Source: Mesorhizobium sp. M2D.F.Ca.ET.226.01.1.1 (GTDB taxonomy: Bacteria; Pseudomonadota; Alphaproteobacteria; Rhizobiales; Rhizobiaceae). From it: a DNA stretch of 64,000 nt. Below are positions 9,030 to 18,292 of the stretch, piece after piece. The DNA lies in assembly GCF_004022705.2 (NCBI RefSeq), contig NZ_RZOY02000010.1, forward strand, positions 248,001 to 312,000, written 5' to 3'. The notes beneath the pieces are model-generated. The model made no database searches. It was not told where the DNA came from and saw only the letters and a program-made list of their open reading frames with translations. Positions within the stretch are counted from its first letter, which is position 1. The number at the start of each line of letters is the position of its first letter. The position numbers and the translations under genes were made by a program.

Positions 9030-10286
9030 TCACCGCGCCTGCTCCAGGCGGCATTCGACGCGGCGCAGCTTGCGGCCTGTTTCCAGTGGCAGCGGCGCTC
9101 GGACGAGCGTTACGGTGGCGGCCGCCTTTCGTATGTCCAGGAGCGCGCGCACCGACTGATGAGCGGCGGCCGCCGCGTCGTCCGCGAGCGCCGGCGATAG
9201 TCTGAGCTCGATCCGGTCCGGTCCGGTCTGGACGAGGCGGAAATCGTCGATGCGGCGGTCGGCCTTGAGCACCGCGTTGCGCAGCACATCCGGCGTGACG
9301 AGGATCGGGCCGTTCCGCGAAGTGAGCCGGAAGACATCGTCCATGCGGCCGACGATTTCGTCGACGCAGCGCAGCGGCGACCCGCAGCCGCAAGGCTGCC
9401 CGGACAGGCGCAGCAGGTCGTTCATCCGATATCGCGCCATGATCTGCGTCCGGCGGCGAAAAGCCGTCACCAACGGCGTCACCAGCCCCTCGCCCGCCGG
9501 CTCGAATTCGAAGAAAACGGAGTCTTCCGCGAGATGCAGGCCGCCCTTCCGGCAGGTCACGGCGAACAGGCCTTCGGTCGCCATATAGATCTGGTCGAGC
9601 GGCAGCCTGAAGAAACTCTCGATGACCGGACGGTCGACCGGGTCGAGCGTCTCGGCGGCCGAGAAGACACGCTTCGGCCGGAGACGGAAGTTTTCGGCCG
9701 CAAGATGCCGGAGCATTTTTGGCGGCGCGATGATGACCGTCGGATCGAAGGCTTCGAGCGCGCCGCGCCAGCTTTCCGGTCCCAATGTCAGGTCGAAGAA
9801 GGCGAGCTTGATCAGGCGCGATTTGCGGGCGCTGTCGTAAAGCCCGGTGTTCTGCGGCAGGATGACGGCAACGCGCATGCCGCGCCAGACAAGATCGGGT
9901 GCCGCCTTGGCGAGGATTGTGCCCAGCCAGCGGTATTTCTCCGCTTCCGAAATCATGAACAGGCCGCGATTGCCAGAGGTGCCGGTGCTGGCGCCGACGG
10001 TGAGCGCGCCGGCGCGCCTGTCACGCGCCAGCGCCGCCCAGGCTTGCGCGGCGGTCAGGCCGTGGATGTTGAACTCGTCGAAGCGCGCCATCAGCAGCGC
10101 CTTGTCGGTGACCGGCAGGTCGGCGAGCCGGGCCGGTGCTCTGCCATAGAAAGGCGCACGCGGCAGGTCGCGGTCCAGGAAACGCCGCAGGGCGGCGGCC
10201 TGCCAGCGTTCGAAGCCGGTCCGGGTCTTGCGCGACAGCCAGCGCGTCAGGGCAAACGAGCCTGCCGCTTCGGCCAGACCGTTCAT
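9030..10286 (-). CDS. PaaK/F390-synthetase-like adenylate-forming enzyme
   Basis: A 418-residue member of the ANL superfamily, closest in motif layout to phenylacetate-CoA ligase and coenzyme F390 synthetase. Visible motifs are the phosphate loop [11 protein letters not shown] near residue 96, the adenine-site MATEGLF near residue 232, [10 protein letters not shown] near residue 285, and the Cys cluster CGCGSPLRC (possible zinc site) near residue 297. It would activate a carboxylic acid as an acyl-adenylate. The start ATG at 10286 overlaps the stop of the hydrolase gene (ATGA). In the OleABCD comparison it occupies the OleC position, although OleC belongs to a different ANL branch. The actual acyl substrate and final acceptor are unknown. 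Confidence 0.8.
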   Translation of the reverse strand: MNGLAEAAGSFALTRWLSRKTRTGFERWQAAALRRFLDRDLPRAPFYGRAPARLADLPVTDKALLMARFDEFNIHGLTAAQAWAALARDRRAGALTVGASTGTSGNRGLFMISEAEKYRWLGTILAKAAPDLVWRGMRVAVILPQNTGLYDSARKSRLIKLAFFDLTLGPESWRGALEAFDPTVIIAPPKMLRHLAAENFRLRPKRVFSAAETLDPVDRPVIESFFRLPLDQIYMATEGLFAVTCRKGGLHLAEDSVFFEFEPAGEGLVTPLVTAFRRRTQIMARYRMNDLLRLSGQPCGCGSPLRCVDEIVGRMDDVFRLTSRNGPILVTPDVLRNAVLKADRRIDDFRLVQTGPDRIELRLSPALADDAAAAAHQSVRALLDIRKAAATVTLVRAPLPLETGRKLRRVECRLEQAR

Positions 10287-11107
10287 GCGGCCTCCGGCGC
10301 AAGATCGCGGGATGTCGGCGCGGGGTCGTGGCAGAGCATCACTTCGCCGCCGGAGGCAAGGAAGCGGCGCAGCATGGCGCTGGTCGGTTCGATCGCCGCC
10401 GCATCCTCGGCGATCAAGGTGGCCGGGAAACCTGGCGTGCGCTTCTCGGTCAAAGCAGTGAGCAACCATTGCACATCGACGGCGTAGAGCAGCGGCCGCT
10501 CGAGACCATTGAACAGCAGGCCGAACTGGCCGTCGGCATGTCCGGGAAGATCGACCGCGACTACGCTGCCATCGCCGAAGATATCCGTGCCGCCTGGCAT
10601 GTCGCCACGTGGCTCGATGCGCGGCTTGCCGGATAGTCCGTCGAGCCGCGACTCGAAGTCGGCGGGAAACAGCTCGGTGAAGACGCCGTGGCGCAGATTC
10701 TGGCGCGGCGTGCGCGCCTTGACCCGCGCCCAGGCGGCATCGTTGGCGATGAAGCGGGCGTTGCGGAACAGTGACAGGCCGGAGATGTGGTCGGCATGAA
10801 AATGCGTGACGACGACGTTGCGGATGTCGCTAGGCGACAGGCCGAAACGGCGCAGCAGCGGCAGAACCTGCTCGTCGGCATTGAGCTGAGGTTTCAGCAG
10901 CGCGCCGTAAAGCCGCAGCATCCGGCCGCGCCGTTCGCCGCTCAGCGCTTCCGGCGTGTAGCCCGTATCGATCAGAACCGGGCCGGCAACGGCGTGAAAG
11001 ATCAGCCCGTAGCGGACGCGCAGCCTGACGCTTTGCCAGCTCCCGCCGCGCAGGATCAGCCGCTCGGCGGCGCTTACCCAGGCACTGTTGGCGAAAACGA
11101 TCTTCAT
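10283..11107 (-). CDS. Metallo-beta-lactamase-fold hydrolase, lactonase-like
   Basis: A 274-residue MBL-fold enzyme with the dinuclear metal signature THFHADH near residue 102, a further His in DLPGHADG near residue 190, a bridging Asp in YAVDVQW near residue 214, and a late His in CHDP. This layout resembles AiiA/AttM-type N-acyl-homoserine lactonases and related lactone or thioester hydrolases. Its place inside a biosynthetic-looking operon (ATGA overlaps at both ends) argues for a pathway thioesterase or lactonase rather than stand-alone quorum quenching, but both remain open. No signal peptide is seen, so it is cytoplasmic. Confidence 0.85.
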   Translation of the reverse strand: MKIVFANSAWVSAAERLILRGGSWQSVRLRVRYGLIFHAVAGPVLIDTGYTPEALSGERRGRMLRLYGALLKPQLNADEQVLPLLRRFGLSPSDIRNVVVTHFHADHISGLSLFRNARFIANDAAWARVKARTPRQNLRHGVFTELFPADFESRLDGLSGKPRIEPRGDMPGGTDIFGDGSVVAVDLPGHADGQFGLLFNGLERPLLYAVDVQWLLTALTEKRTPGFPATLIAEDAAAIEPTSAMLRRFLASGGEVMLCHDPAPTSRDLAPEAA

Positions 11108-12087
11108 GGCCCGACGCCCCCGGAAAAGGTGCGGTCGAGTCCCTGTTCGAACGGAACTTTCGGCGCCCAGCCGAGCATTCGTTTCGCTTTGGAAAGATCG
11201 AGGCTTTGCGCATAGGCAAAGAGGCCGAGACCGTAGCGCGTGACCGGCGGCTCGGGGCGGCCGGGCAGCCGCAGCGCCACCGCTTCCATGAGGCCCGCCG
11301 CCAGCATCGCCGGCACGAGCGGCATCGGCCGCCAGCGCGCGTGCAAGCCGGCGCGCATGCAGGCCTCGTCGGCGATGCGGCGAACCGGCAGCACAACGCC
11401 GCCGGAAATGTTGAAGACCTGGCCCTCGGCCTCACCCGATGCCGCAAGCGCCGCCATCACCGCGTCGACGACATCGTCGACATGGGTGAGGTCGATGGCA
11501 GCGCGGCCATCGCGAAACAGCGGCAGCGGCCGGGTTCTTGCCGCCTTGATCAGGCGCGGCAGCAGCGCGCGATCGCCTTTGCCGTAGATGCCGCGCGGCC
11601 GCAGCACCACTGGATGGATGGCAGGCTGGCCAAGCACGATGTTCTCCGCCTCGCGCTTGGTGCGGGCATAGTGATTGACCGGTTCCGGCAAAGCCATGTC
11701 CTCGGTCAGGCCAAGCTGATCGCGGAAGGCAAAGCAGACAGATGGGCTGGAGATGTGGACGAAGCGGCTGACGCCCTGCCGCCTGGCGAACTCGACGAGG
11801 TTCCGCGTCGCCGTCACATTCGCCGCCTCGAAATCCGCGAGCCGGCCGAAGGGCGAAGAGAGCGCCGCGCAATGGATGATCCGTTCGACCCTGCCCAGCC
11901 TAGGGTCGAGCGCGGCGTCGAGCGGCTGCGCCAGATCATGGCGGATGATGCGATGACCGGCAGCTTCGAGCGCGGCGCAGCGTTCGTCGTCGCGGCCGAG
12001 CCCGAGCGCCAGCATGCCGGACGCGGCCAGCCGCTCGAGCACATGGGCGCCGAGGAAGCCGCTTGCGCCGGTTACGAGGACGGCCAT
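11104..12087 (-). CDS. OleD-like NAD(P)-dependent epimerase/dehydrogenase
   Basis: A 327-residue extended short-chain dehydrogenase. It has the cofactor loop VTGASGFLG at the N-terminus, the Ser-containing strand ISSPSV near residue 117, the catalytic YxxxK (YARTK) near residue 141, and LRPRGIYGKGD after it. Those strings and the C-terminal LGWAPKVPFEQGL match, as I recall it, the 3-beta-hydroxysteroid-dehydrogenase-like branch that includes OleD, which reduces 2-alkyl-3-ketoacids. A generic sugar epimerase is less likely because no sugar genes are in the operon. It begins 3 bp after the ketosynthase stop and overlaps the hydrolase by 4 bp. Confidence 0.8.
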   Translation of the reverse strand: MAVLVTGASGFLGAHVLERLAASGMLALGLGRDDERCAALEAAGHRIIRHDLAQPLDAALDPRLGRVERIIHCAALSSPFGRLADFEAANVTATRNLVEFARRQGVSRFVHISSPSVCFAFRDQLGLTEDMALPEPVNHYARTKREAENIVLGQPAIHPVVLRPRGIYGKGDRALLPRLIKAARTRPLPLFRDGRAAIDLTHVDDVVDAVMAALAASGEAEGQVFNISGGVVLPVRRIADEACMRAGLHARWRPMPLVPAMLAAGLMEAVALRLPGRPEPPVTRYGLGLFAYAQSLDLSKAKRMLGWAPKVPFEQGLDRTFSGGVGP

Positions 12088-12090
12088 CGA

Positions 12091-13080
12091 TTAGACCTCC
12101 AGCGCCATGCCGCCGAAGGAGACGCCGGCCGAGGTACCGAGGAAGAGCAGCTTCATGCCCGGCGCCACGCGGCCCTCACGGCGCGCGACGTCCAGCGCGA
12201 AGGGAATGGAGGCCGCGATCTGGTTGCCGAAGCGGGCGGAGATGTCGACGAGCTTTTGCGGCGCGAACCCGGTCTGGCGCGCCATATGCGCAAGCGCGAA
12301 CGGGCTCGCCTGATGCGGCACGACGAGATCGACGTCCTCCCGCCGCCAGCCGGCGCGCTCGAGCAGGATGTCGACGAAGCCGTTGAAGTGGCGCGAGGTG
12401 AGCCGGAACAATTCCTTGCCGTCCATGTGGAACAGGCTGTGCGCGGCGAACGCTTCCTGCTCCTTGCGGAAATCGAAGCGTGTGCCGCCTGAACCGATGC
12501 CGCAAGCTTCCCAGCCGGAGGGATAGGTACGCATCAGGCTAGCCGCCACCTTGCCCTCGCTTGGCTTGGCCTTGCGCAGCACGGCCGCCGCCGCGCCATC
12601 GCCGAAGAGCGCCGCGACCTCCGGCGCGTCCTGCCACGGCAAAGCGCGCGAGGCGACTTCGGACGAAAACACCAGCGCCGTCCCGCATTGCCCTGCCTCG
12701 ATCATGCGGCCGGCGGTCTCGAAGGCGGTGAGGAAGCCAAGACAGGTGCTGTTGACGTCGAAGGCGGCGGCCGAGCCGTCCGCCAGCCCCAGGCGCTGCA
12801 TGACCAGGGGCGCGCTCGCCGGCAACGGTTGGTAAGGCACGCCGCAGCCGCCGACGATCAGGTCGACGGTGCCTGGATCGAGGCCGGCGTCCTCAAGCGC
12901 AAGCGTGGCCGCGGCGCAAGCGAGATCGATTTGCGATTCGAGCTCGCAGACATAGCGCTCGGCGACGCCGGTGACGGTTTCCAGCGCGCCCTGGCCGAGG
13001 CCAAGCCGCTCTTCCAGCATCCGTGTGGTGAGGCGCTCAGCCGGTACCGCCCTGCCGGTTCCGACAATCCTGATCCGCAT
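12091..13080 (-). CDS. Beta-ketoacyl-ACP synthase III (FabH-like)
   Basis: A 329-residue thiolase-fold ketosynthase with a complete Cys-His-Asn triad: Cys in VNSTCLGFL near residue 103, His in VVPHQASPF near residue 239 and Asn in ARFGNQIAAS near residue 270. It would catalyse decarboxylative or non-decarboxylative Claisen condensation of acyl thioesters. It is first in the six-gene operon and distant from the housekeeping fab cluster at 28-32 kb, so a specialised substrate is inferred. The ATG at 13080 follows GGCGGGGGTAGA, a good ribosome binding site; an ATG 13 codons upstream at 13119 is an alternative. It could be an OleA analogue, but the sequence looks more like FabH. Confidence 0.88.
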   Translation of the reverse strand: MRIRIVGTGRAVPAERLTTRMLEERLGLGQGALETVTGVAERYVCELESQIDLACAAATLALEDAGLDPGTVDLIVGGCGVPYQPLPASAPLVMQRLGLADGSAAAFDVNSTCLGFLTAFETAGRMIEAGQCGTALVFSSEVASRALPWQDAPEVAALFGDGAAAAVLRKAKPSEGKVAASLMRTYPSGWEACGIGSGGTRFDFRKEQEAFAAHSLFHMDGKELFRLTSRHFNGFVDILLERAGWRREDVDLVVPHQASPFALAHMARQTGFAPQKLVDISARFGNQIAASIPFALDVARREGRVAPGMKLLFLGTSAGVSFGGMALEV

Positions 13081-13202
13081 TCTACCCCCGCCGCTTGAAT
13101 TGGTCTTCTTCCAACTCATAGATCGATGCTAGCAGTTCGTGGCGACATTCCGCCAACTATTGTTGGCGTTGATGTTTCCGGCGAGGCGAAGGGGATCCAC
13201 AC

Positions 13203-13625
13203 GTGCAGAACTCAATCAATCTTGCGTTGGTTTTGGTGTTCTGCGGCTGCACTTGCAGCTTTGCCAACGGCGATTTTCTAAGAGTCTCGGTCGACTGCCC
13301 AAAACCAGATGGCAACGGGATCCTCGTAGCCGTCGACGAAAACCCGAATGGCTACGAGTCGCGCATAACGACGTCCTATGTCGACGGACAAGTCGACAAG
13401 ATCGCCGTGGCCAATTCTGAGGACGGGTCGAACTTCAGAGACCAGTTTGTGCTTAGTCGTTCAACCAGTGCCGGAACGAAAGAGGCTCCGGCGTTCCGTG
13501 CCTTCGAAGATCGGGCCAACGAATTGCTCCGGTTCTTCTGCCTGGCCGAGCCCGCGGCCAAGCAGCGGTATCTCGACCTGCTGCAGGCAAATCGGGCGCT
13601 GCTTCATCAGCAGAAAGCGCCGTAA
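13203..13625 (+). CDS. Small secreted protein of unknown function
   Basis: A 140-residue protein that starts at GTG after a GAAGGGGA ribosome binding site. The N-terminus (NLALVLVFCGCTCSFA) looks like a signal peptide, with FCGC a possible but imperfect lipobox. The mature chain has three further cysteines or fewer and no motif I recognise. It is divergent from the ketosynthase operon and convergent with holC, so it is likely an independent gene. Confidence 0.5.
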   Translation: MQNSINLALVLVFCGCTCSFANGDFLRVSVDCPKPDGNGILVAVDENPNGYESRITTSYVDGQVDKIAVANSEDGSNFRDQFVLSRSTSAGTKEAPAFRAFEDRANELLRFFCLAEPAAKQRYLDLLQANRALLHQQKAP

Positions 13626-13655
13626 GAGCCACCTCAAACTGCAGGGCACTGATGC

Positions 13656-14105
13656 TCAGGCCTTGCGCTCCCAGCGCCGATCCGGCGTCTGCTGCCAGTA
13701 GGTTACGGCGTGGCCGGCTTCCTTCATCGTCTTCCAATGGCCGCGCGCGGCTTCGAGCTGTGCCGAGTCATGGCCGTCGAACAGGAAGACGGCGCGTTCG
13801 TAGCCGGAAAGCTCCGGTGGCGTCGCGCCGTCGACAAGGAAGCGTATCTGCGCGGCGTTCTGGTTGCCCTCGCCCGTGGTGAGCAGGATCGGCTGCTCGG
13901 CCGGATAGGCCTCACGGTCGGTTGCATGCGCCAGGAAGGAATCGTCACGGAAAATCCACAGATGCTGGTCGAGCGCGTCGCGGCGCTCTTCCGTGCCGGT
14001 CTGCACCACCGCGCGCCAGCCGCGCTCGATACTGCGCTCGAGCAGGCCGGGCAGCGCCTCCTCGAGCGTCGATTCGGTCAGGTGGTAGAACAGGATGTCG
14101 GCCAT
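13656..14105 (-). CDS. holC: DNA polymerase III chi subunit
   Basis: A 149-residue protein matching HolC from start to end: the opening MADILFYHLTESTLEEALP, ERGWRAVVQTG, RRDALDQHLW with FRDDSFLAH, and the late AVTYWQQ. Chi, with psi, links the clamp loader to single-stranded DNA-binding protein at the replication fork. It starts 7 bp after the pepA stop, so the two form an operon, an order common in alphaproteobacteria. Confidence 0.92.
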   Translation of the reverse strand: MADILFYHLTESTLEEALPGLLERSIERGWRAVVQTGTEERRDALDQHLWIFRDDSFLAHATDREAYPAEQPILLTTGEGNQNAAQIRFLVDGATPPELSGYERAVFLFDGHDSAQLEAARGHWKTMKEAGHAVTYWQQTPDRRWERKA

Positions 14106-14112
14106 CCCGAGC

Positions 14113-15633
14113 CTACCCTTCGTAGTGATCGCGCACCAGGCGATCGAGCAGCCTCACGCCGAAGCCCGAGCCCCAGGACTGGTTGATCTCGCTCGAGGGC
14201 GCGGCCATCGCGGTACCAGCGATGTCGAGATGCGCCCAGGGCGTGTCCTTGACGAAGCGCTGCAGGAACTGCGCCGCGATGATGGCGCCGCCATAGCGGC
14301 CGCCGATATTCTTCATGTCGGCATTCTTGGAATCGATCAGCTTGTCGTATTCCGGCCCGAGCGGCATGCGCCACAGCCGCTCCTGGCTGGCCTGGCCGGC
14401 GCCGGACAGCCGGCCGGCAAGCTCGTCATTGTTGGAAAAGAGGCCGGCATAGTGCTGGCCGAGCGCCACCATGATGGCGCCCGTCAGGGTCGCCAGATTG
14501 ATCATGAATTTCGGCTTGAAACGATCGTTGGTGTACCAGAGCGCGTCGGCGAGCACGAGGCGGCCCTCCGCGTCGGTGTTGAGCACTTCGATCGTCTGGC
14601 CCGACATCGAGGTGACGATGTCGCCGGGGCGCTGGGCATGGCCGTCCACGGCGTTCTCGACCAGGCCGACGACGCCGACCACATTGGCCTTTGCCTTACG
14701 CGTCGCCAGCGCGTGGATCAGCCCGGTGACGGCGGCCGCTCCGCCCATGTCGCCCTTCATGTCTTCCATGCCCGAGGCCGGCTTCATCGAATTGCCGCCG
14801 GTGTCGAAGGTCACGCCCTTGCCGACGAAGGCGAGCGGCGCGTCCTTGGCCTTGCCGCCATTCCAGCGCATCACCGCAAGACGCGCGCCGCGCGGCGAGC
14901 CTTGCGCAACGCCGAGCAACGAGCCCATACCGAGCTTCTTCATTTCCTTTTCCGTCAGGATCTCGACCTCGACGCCGAGTTGCTCCAGCGCCTTGACGCG
15001 TTCGGCGAATTCTATCGGCCCCAGCGCATTGGCCGGCTCGTTGACGAGGTCGCGCGCCAGCAGCACGCCATCGACCACCGCCTCCTCGCCGGCAAAAGCC
15101 TTCTTCGCGGCCGCGGGGTCGGCGCAGTGGATGGTTATCTTGGCGGGCTTCGCCGCCTCGGCCTTCCTGGCGTCCTTCGCGTCAGATTGGCCGTCCTCCT
15201 TGTCTTTCCTGGTCTTGTATTTGTCGAAGGCGTAGCTGCGCAGGAGGATGCCGGCGGCAAGGCTCGCCGCCTGGCGGCCATCGGGCTGCAGCTCCGGCAG
15301 ATCGAGGATGACCGCCACCTCGGTCGCCTTGCGCAGTGAAGCGGCAACGGCGCCGCCTAGCTTCAGCCAGGCGTTGTCGTCGAGGGCAGAGACCTTGCCG
15401 GCGCCCACCGCCACCAGCCTGTCGACGGACGTTCCTTCCGGCGCCAGCACCTCGGCGGAGCTTGCGAATTTGCCGGAGAAATCGGCGACCGGAAACGCGC
15501 GCGCCAGCGCACCGGCAGGATCGCAGGCCTTCGCCGCCTCGCCGAGCCCACCGCCGTCGGCCGCGAACACGAAGACGCTGCCCTTTTTCGGCACGGCGAA
15601 TTTGGCGAAAGAAATGGATGGTCTCAACGTCAT
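14113..15633 (-). CDS. pepA: Leucyl aminopeptidase (M17)
   Basis: A cytosolic dinuclear metal aminopeptidase of 506 residues that removes N-terminal residues from peptides. The active-site Lys and metal ligands sit in [11 protein letters not shown] near residue 265, and the family signature [14 protein letters not shown] near residue 345 supplies metal ligands and the catalytic Arg. The ATG at 15633 (MTLRPSISF) was preferred over one 13 codons upstream because AGGA precedes it at a usable distance and the family starts here. Downstream holC is probably cotranscribed; divergent from lptF across a 377-bp gap. Confidence 0.95.
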   Translation of the reverse strand: MTLRPSISFAKFAVPKKGSVFVFAADGGGLGEAAKACDPAGALARAFPVADFSGKFASSAEVLAPEGTSVDRLVAVGAGKVSALDDNAWLKLGGAVAASLRKATEVAVILDLPELQPDGRQAASLAAGILLRSYAFDKYKTRKDKEDGQSDAKDARKAEAAKPAKITIHCADPAAAKKAFAGEEAVVDGVLLARDLVNEPANALGPIEFAERVKALEQLGVEVEILTEKEMKKLGMGSLLGVAQGSPRGARLAVMRWNGGKAKDAPLAFVGKGVTFDTGGNSMKPASGMEDMKGDMGGAAAVTGLIHALATRKAKANVVGVVGLVENAVDGHAQRPGDIVTSMSGQTIEVLNTDAEGRLVLADALWYTNDRFKPKFMINLATLTGAIMVALGQHYAGLFSNNDELAGRLSGAGQASQERLWRMPLGPEYDKLIDSKNADMKNIGGRYGGAIIAAQFLQRFVKDTPWAHLDIAGTAMAAPSSEINQSWGSGFGVRLLDRLVRDHYEG

Positions 15634-16010
15634 CAGGTCCTGCTTTCGGGGATGGCCGTAAGGTGCCGGCAAAGGTAATTTTCAGCGAGCGAGCGGTTTG
15701 GCAAGCGTGCGCGACATTTGGTCGTTTTCAGCCATTTGGCAAGACTTTGGCCGAAATCGCGGTCTATATCGGCGCCATCATAGACGAGGGATTCGCCTCG
15801 GCACGACCTTAGCCTGCTGCCGCAACCTGCTGTTAACCATCGATGTTTTGCATTTCTTATCGATTGGCGCGGAGACTCCGCCGCGCCGGGGTATGTGGCG
15901 TGGGGCGACAAACCGGAGCGAGCCGCCGATGACCCAGTTGTGCGGGCGCCGCCGGATCACTACCTTGTCGGCGGGCATGATGCCGTTCGGCAAAATCGAG
16001 AAAAGCCTTC
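15634..16010. promoter_or_regulatory. 377-bp divergent control region, pepA/lptF
   Basis: No convincing gene is present; short frames here lack a ribosome binding site and family resemblance. The region should hold promoters for pepA (leftward) and the lpt operon (rightward). AT-richer patches occur around 15835-15865, but no promoter pair with good spacing could be assigned. Confidence 0.4.
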
Positions 16011-17207
16011 ATGAAGGTCGTTGAACGCTACATCATGCGCCGGGCGCTGACGATGTTCCTCGCAGCGCTGGTCTGGACGCTGGCGATCGTGTGGACGACG
16101 CAGGTTCTGGCCAAGATCGACCTCGTTACCGACAACGGCCAGTCGGCGCTTACCTTTTTCGAAGTCGCGGCGCTCATCATCCCTTCGATCATCCCGATCG
16201 TGGTGCCGTTCGCGCTGGTCGTGGCGGTGGCGCAGACGCTGAGCGCAATGAACACCGATTCGGAGCTGGCCGTACTCAGCGCCGCCGGCGCCTCGCGCTG
16301 GACGATCGCGCGGCCGATCCTGCTGCTCGCGATCGCGGCCTGCGCCTTTTCCTTCATCGTCGACAACGCCATCGACCCCTATGCCAGGCAGAAGAACCGG
16401 CAGCTGGTGGCGGCTTCGCGCGCCGATCTCGTGTCGCTGATCATCCAGGAAGGCACGTTCCGCAAGATCGACGAGGGCCTTTACCTGCAGGTCGGCGAAC
16501 GGCTTCCCGGCAATAGGCTCGGCGGCATCTTCGTCGCCGATTCGCGCGAGGAAGGCGCCAGCCTCACGTATTACGCCAAGAGCGGCAGCATCGTCGAAAA
16601 GGGTGACGAGAAGGTGCTGATGATGAATGACGGCGTCATCAACCGCAAATCGGTGACCGGCGACCTCTCCGTCATCCGCTTCACCTCTTATGCCTTCGAC
16701 TTGTCAGCCTTCATGTCGGCGGCGAACGACATCACGCTTTTGCCCAAGGACCGGACGACGGCGTATCTGCTCAACCCGGATCCCAACGACAAGATGTTCC
16801 AGCGCGAACCGGGCAGCTACTGGGCGGAGCTCAACCAGCGCTTCGCCGAATGGTCCTATTCGCTGGTGTTCGCGCTGATCGCGCTTGCCGTAGCCGGCGA
16901 CGCGCGCTCGCACCGCGAGGCGCGCATCAATCCGCTGATCACGGCAATCGCCGTCGCGCTGTTCGTGCGATGGCTGGGCTTCTTCGCCGCTGGCAAGGCC
17001 GACAGGGTCGGGTATTACGTCTACCTGCTCTACGCCATACCGCTCGTCGCTTCGGCGGTTTCGATCTGGTTCATCGTTTCCTCGCGCAGCATGGAATTGC
17101 CAGTCAGCTGGGCCGATTGGCTGACCAACCTTGCCAAGCGCGCCGGCGACAGCTGGACGGCGTTCAAGCTCTGGCTCGCCCGGCGCACTTCCGGCCAGGG
17201 AGCCTGA
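16011..17207 (+). CDS. lptF: LPS export ABC transporter permease LptF
   Basis: Inner-membrane permease of the LptB2FG transporter, 398 residues. Two N-terminal membrane segments (about residues 12-32 and 55-80), a third near 100-120, a large periplasmic beta-jellyroll domain (about 135-270) and three C-terminal segments give the YjgP/YjgQ family layout. Family strings include VERYIMRRAL, VLSAAGASRW (coupling region to LptB) and DPYARQKNRQL. It extracts lipopolysaccharide from the inner membrane with LptG. Its stop lies 2 bp before the lptG ATG, so the pair is translated together. lptB is not in this window. Confidence 0.96.
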   Translation: MKVVERYIMRRALTMFLAALVWTLAIVWTTQVLAKIDLVTDNGQSALTFFEVAALIIPSIIPIVVPFALVVAVAQTLSAMNTDSELAVLSAAGASRWTIARPILLLAIAACAFSFIVDNAIDPYARQKNRQLVAASRADLVSLIIQEGTFRKIDEGLYLQVGERLPGNRLGGIFVADSREEGASLTYYAKSGSIVEKGDEKVLMMNDGVINRKSVTGDLSVIRFTSYAFDLSAFMSAANDITLLPKDRTTAYLLNPDPNDKMFQREPGSYWAELNQRFAEWSYSLVFALIALAVAGDARSHREARINPLITAIAVALFVRWLGFFAAGKADRVGYYVYLLYAIPLVASAVSIWFIVSSRSMELPVSWADWLTNLAKRAGDSWTAFKLWLARRTSGQGA

Positions 17208-17209
17208 CC

Positions 17210-18292
17210 ATGGGCTGGACGCTGGGCCGCTATTTCTTCTTCCGCTACGTCACGATCACCTTCTGGTTCTTCCTGGGCCTGCTGGCGCTGGTGTTCCTGA
17301 TCGATTTCACCGAGCTGTCCGGCCGCACGACAGGCCTGCCGGGCTTCACCTACGGCACCGCCTTCGCCATCTCGGCGCTCAGGATGCCGATGATCATGCT
17401 GCAGACGGTGCCGTTCGTCGGGCTGTTCTCGGCGATGGCGACGCTGGTGTCGCTCAACCGACGCTATGAGCTGGTGATCGCACGTTCGGCCGGCGTTTCG
17501 GCCTGGCAGTTCCTGTTCCCGTGCTGCGTCGGCGCGCTGATGTTCGGCGTGCTGTCGGTGGGCGTGATGAACCCGATCGCCGCGCATGGTTTTTCCTGGT
17601 CCGAGCAGATGGAGAACGATCTCAGGGCCGGCAAGTCGAACGCCGTCACCACCAATGTCACGCCATGGCTAAGGCAGAAGACCGAATCGGGCGACACCAT
17701 CATCGGCGCCCGCGCCATCCTCAACCAGGGGCTGGAGATGGCTGACGTAGTGTTTTTCGTCCTCGACCCGCAGGGCAACATCGCCGAGCGCAAGGATGCC
17801 GCCAAGGCCTTCCTGCGCGACGGCTACTGGGAACTTCAGGACGTCAAGGTCTTCAGGGGCGGCAATATCCAGGCGCTGGCGTCCGACAAGGTGCCGACCA
17901 ATCTCAAGCCGGAATTCGTGCAGGAGCGCCTGGCGCGTCCGGAAACCATCCCTTTCTACGAGCTGCCGCGCAAGATCGAGGTTGCCCGCTCCTTCGGGCT
18001 CAAGGCAAATGCCTTCGCCATGCAGTTTGATTCGCTGGTGGCGTTGCCGTTCCTTCTCGTCGCCATGACGCTGATTGCTGCAACGGTTTCAATGCGATTT
18101 GCGCGAATGGGGCAGTCTGCAACGATGATTCTGGGTGGCGTCGTGGCCGGCTTTCTGCTTTATGTCGTTTCGGTACTGGTCAAGGCATTCGGTGTAGCCG
18201 GATTCGTGCCTACGGTGGTGGCTGCATGGGTTCCGGTTGTCGTGGCTATGTTCTTTGGGGTGACCTTTCTGCTATACAAGGAAGACGGCTAG
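17210..18292 (+). CDS. lptG: LPS export ABC transporter permease LptG
   Basis: Second permease of the LptB2FG complex, 360 residues, same architecture as LptF: GRYFFFRYVTITFWFF at the N-terminus, coupling region YELVIARSAGVS near residue 85, a periplasmic jellyroll, and C-terminal membrane segments. The ATG at 17210, 2 bp after the lptF stop, fixes the start; the open frame extends further upstream but inside lptF. The TAG stop shares one base with the GTG proposed for lptD, implying one operon for the whole LPS export path. Confidence 0.96.
   Translation: MGWTLGRYFFFRYVTITFWFFLGLLALVFLIDFTELSGRTTGLPGFTYGTAFAISALRMPMIMLQTVPFVGLFSAMATLVSLNRRYELVIARSAGVSAWQFLFPCCVGALMFGVLSVGVMNPIAAHGFSWSEQMENDLRAGKSNAVTTNVTPWLRQKTESGDTIIGARAILNQGLEMADVVFFVLDPQGNIAERKDAAKAFLRDGYWELQDVKVFRGGNIQALASDKVPTNLKPEFVQERLARPETIPFYELPRKIEVARSFGLKANAFAMQFDSLVALPFLLVAMTLIAATVSMRFARMGQSATMILGGVVAGFLLYVVSVLVKAFGVAGFVPTVVAAWVPVVVAMFFGVTFLLYKEDG

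Noticed and set aside
13081-13119. Upstream ATG of the ketosynthase III gene
   Set aside because: It adds 13 residues not seen in the family, and the internal ATG has the better ribosome binding site; kept as an alternative only.
15778-15993. 71-codon minus-strand frame between pepA and lptF
   Set aside because: No ribosome binding site, no family resemblance, in an expected promoter region.
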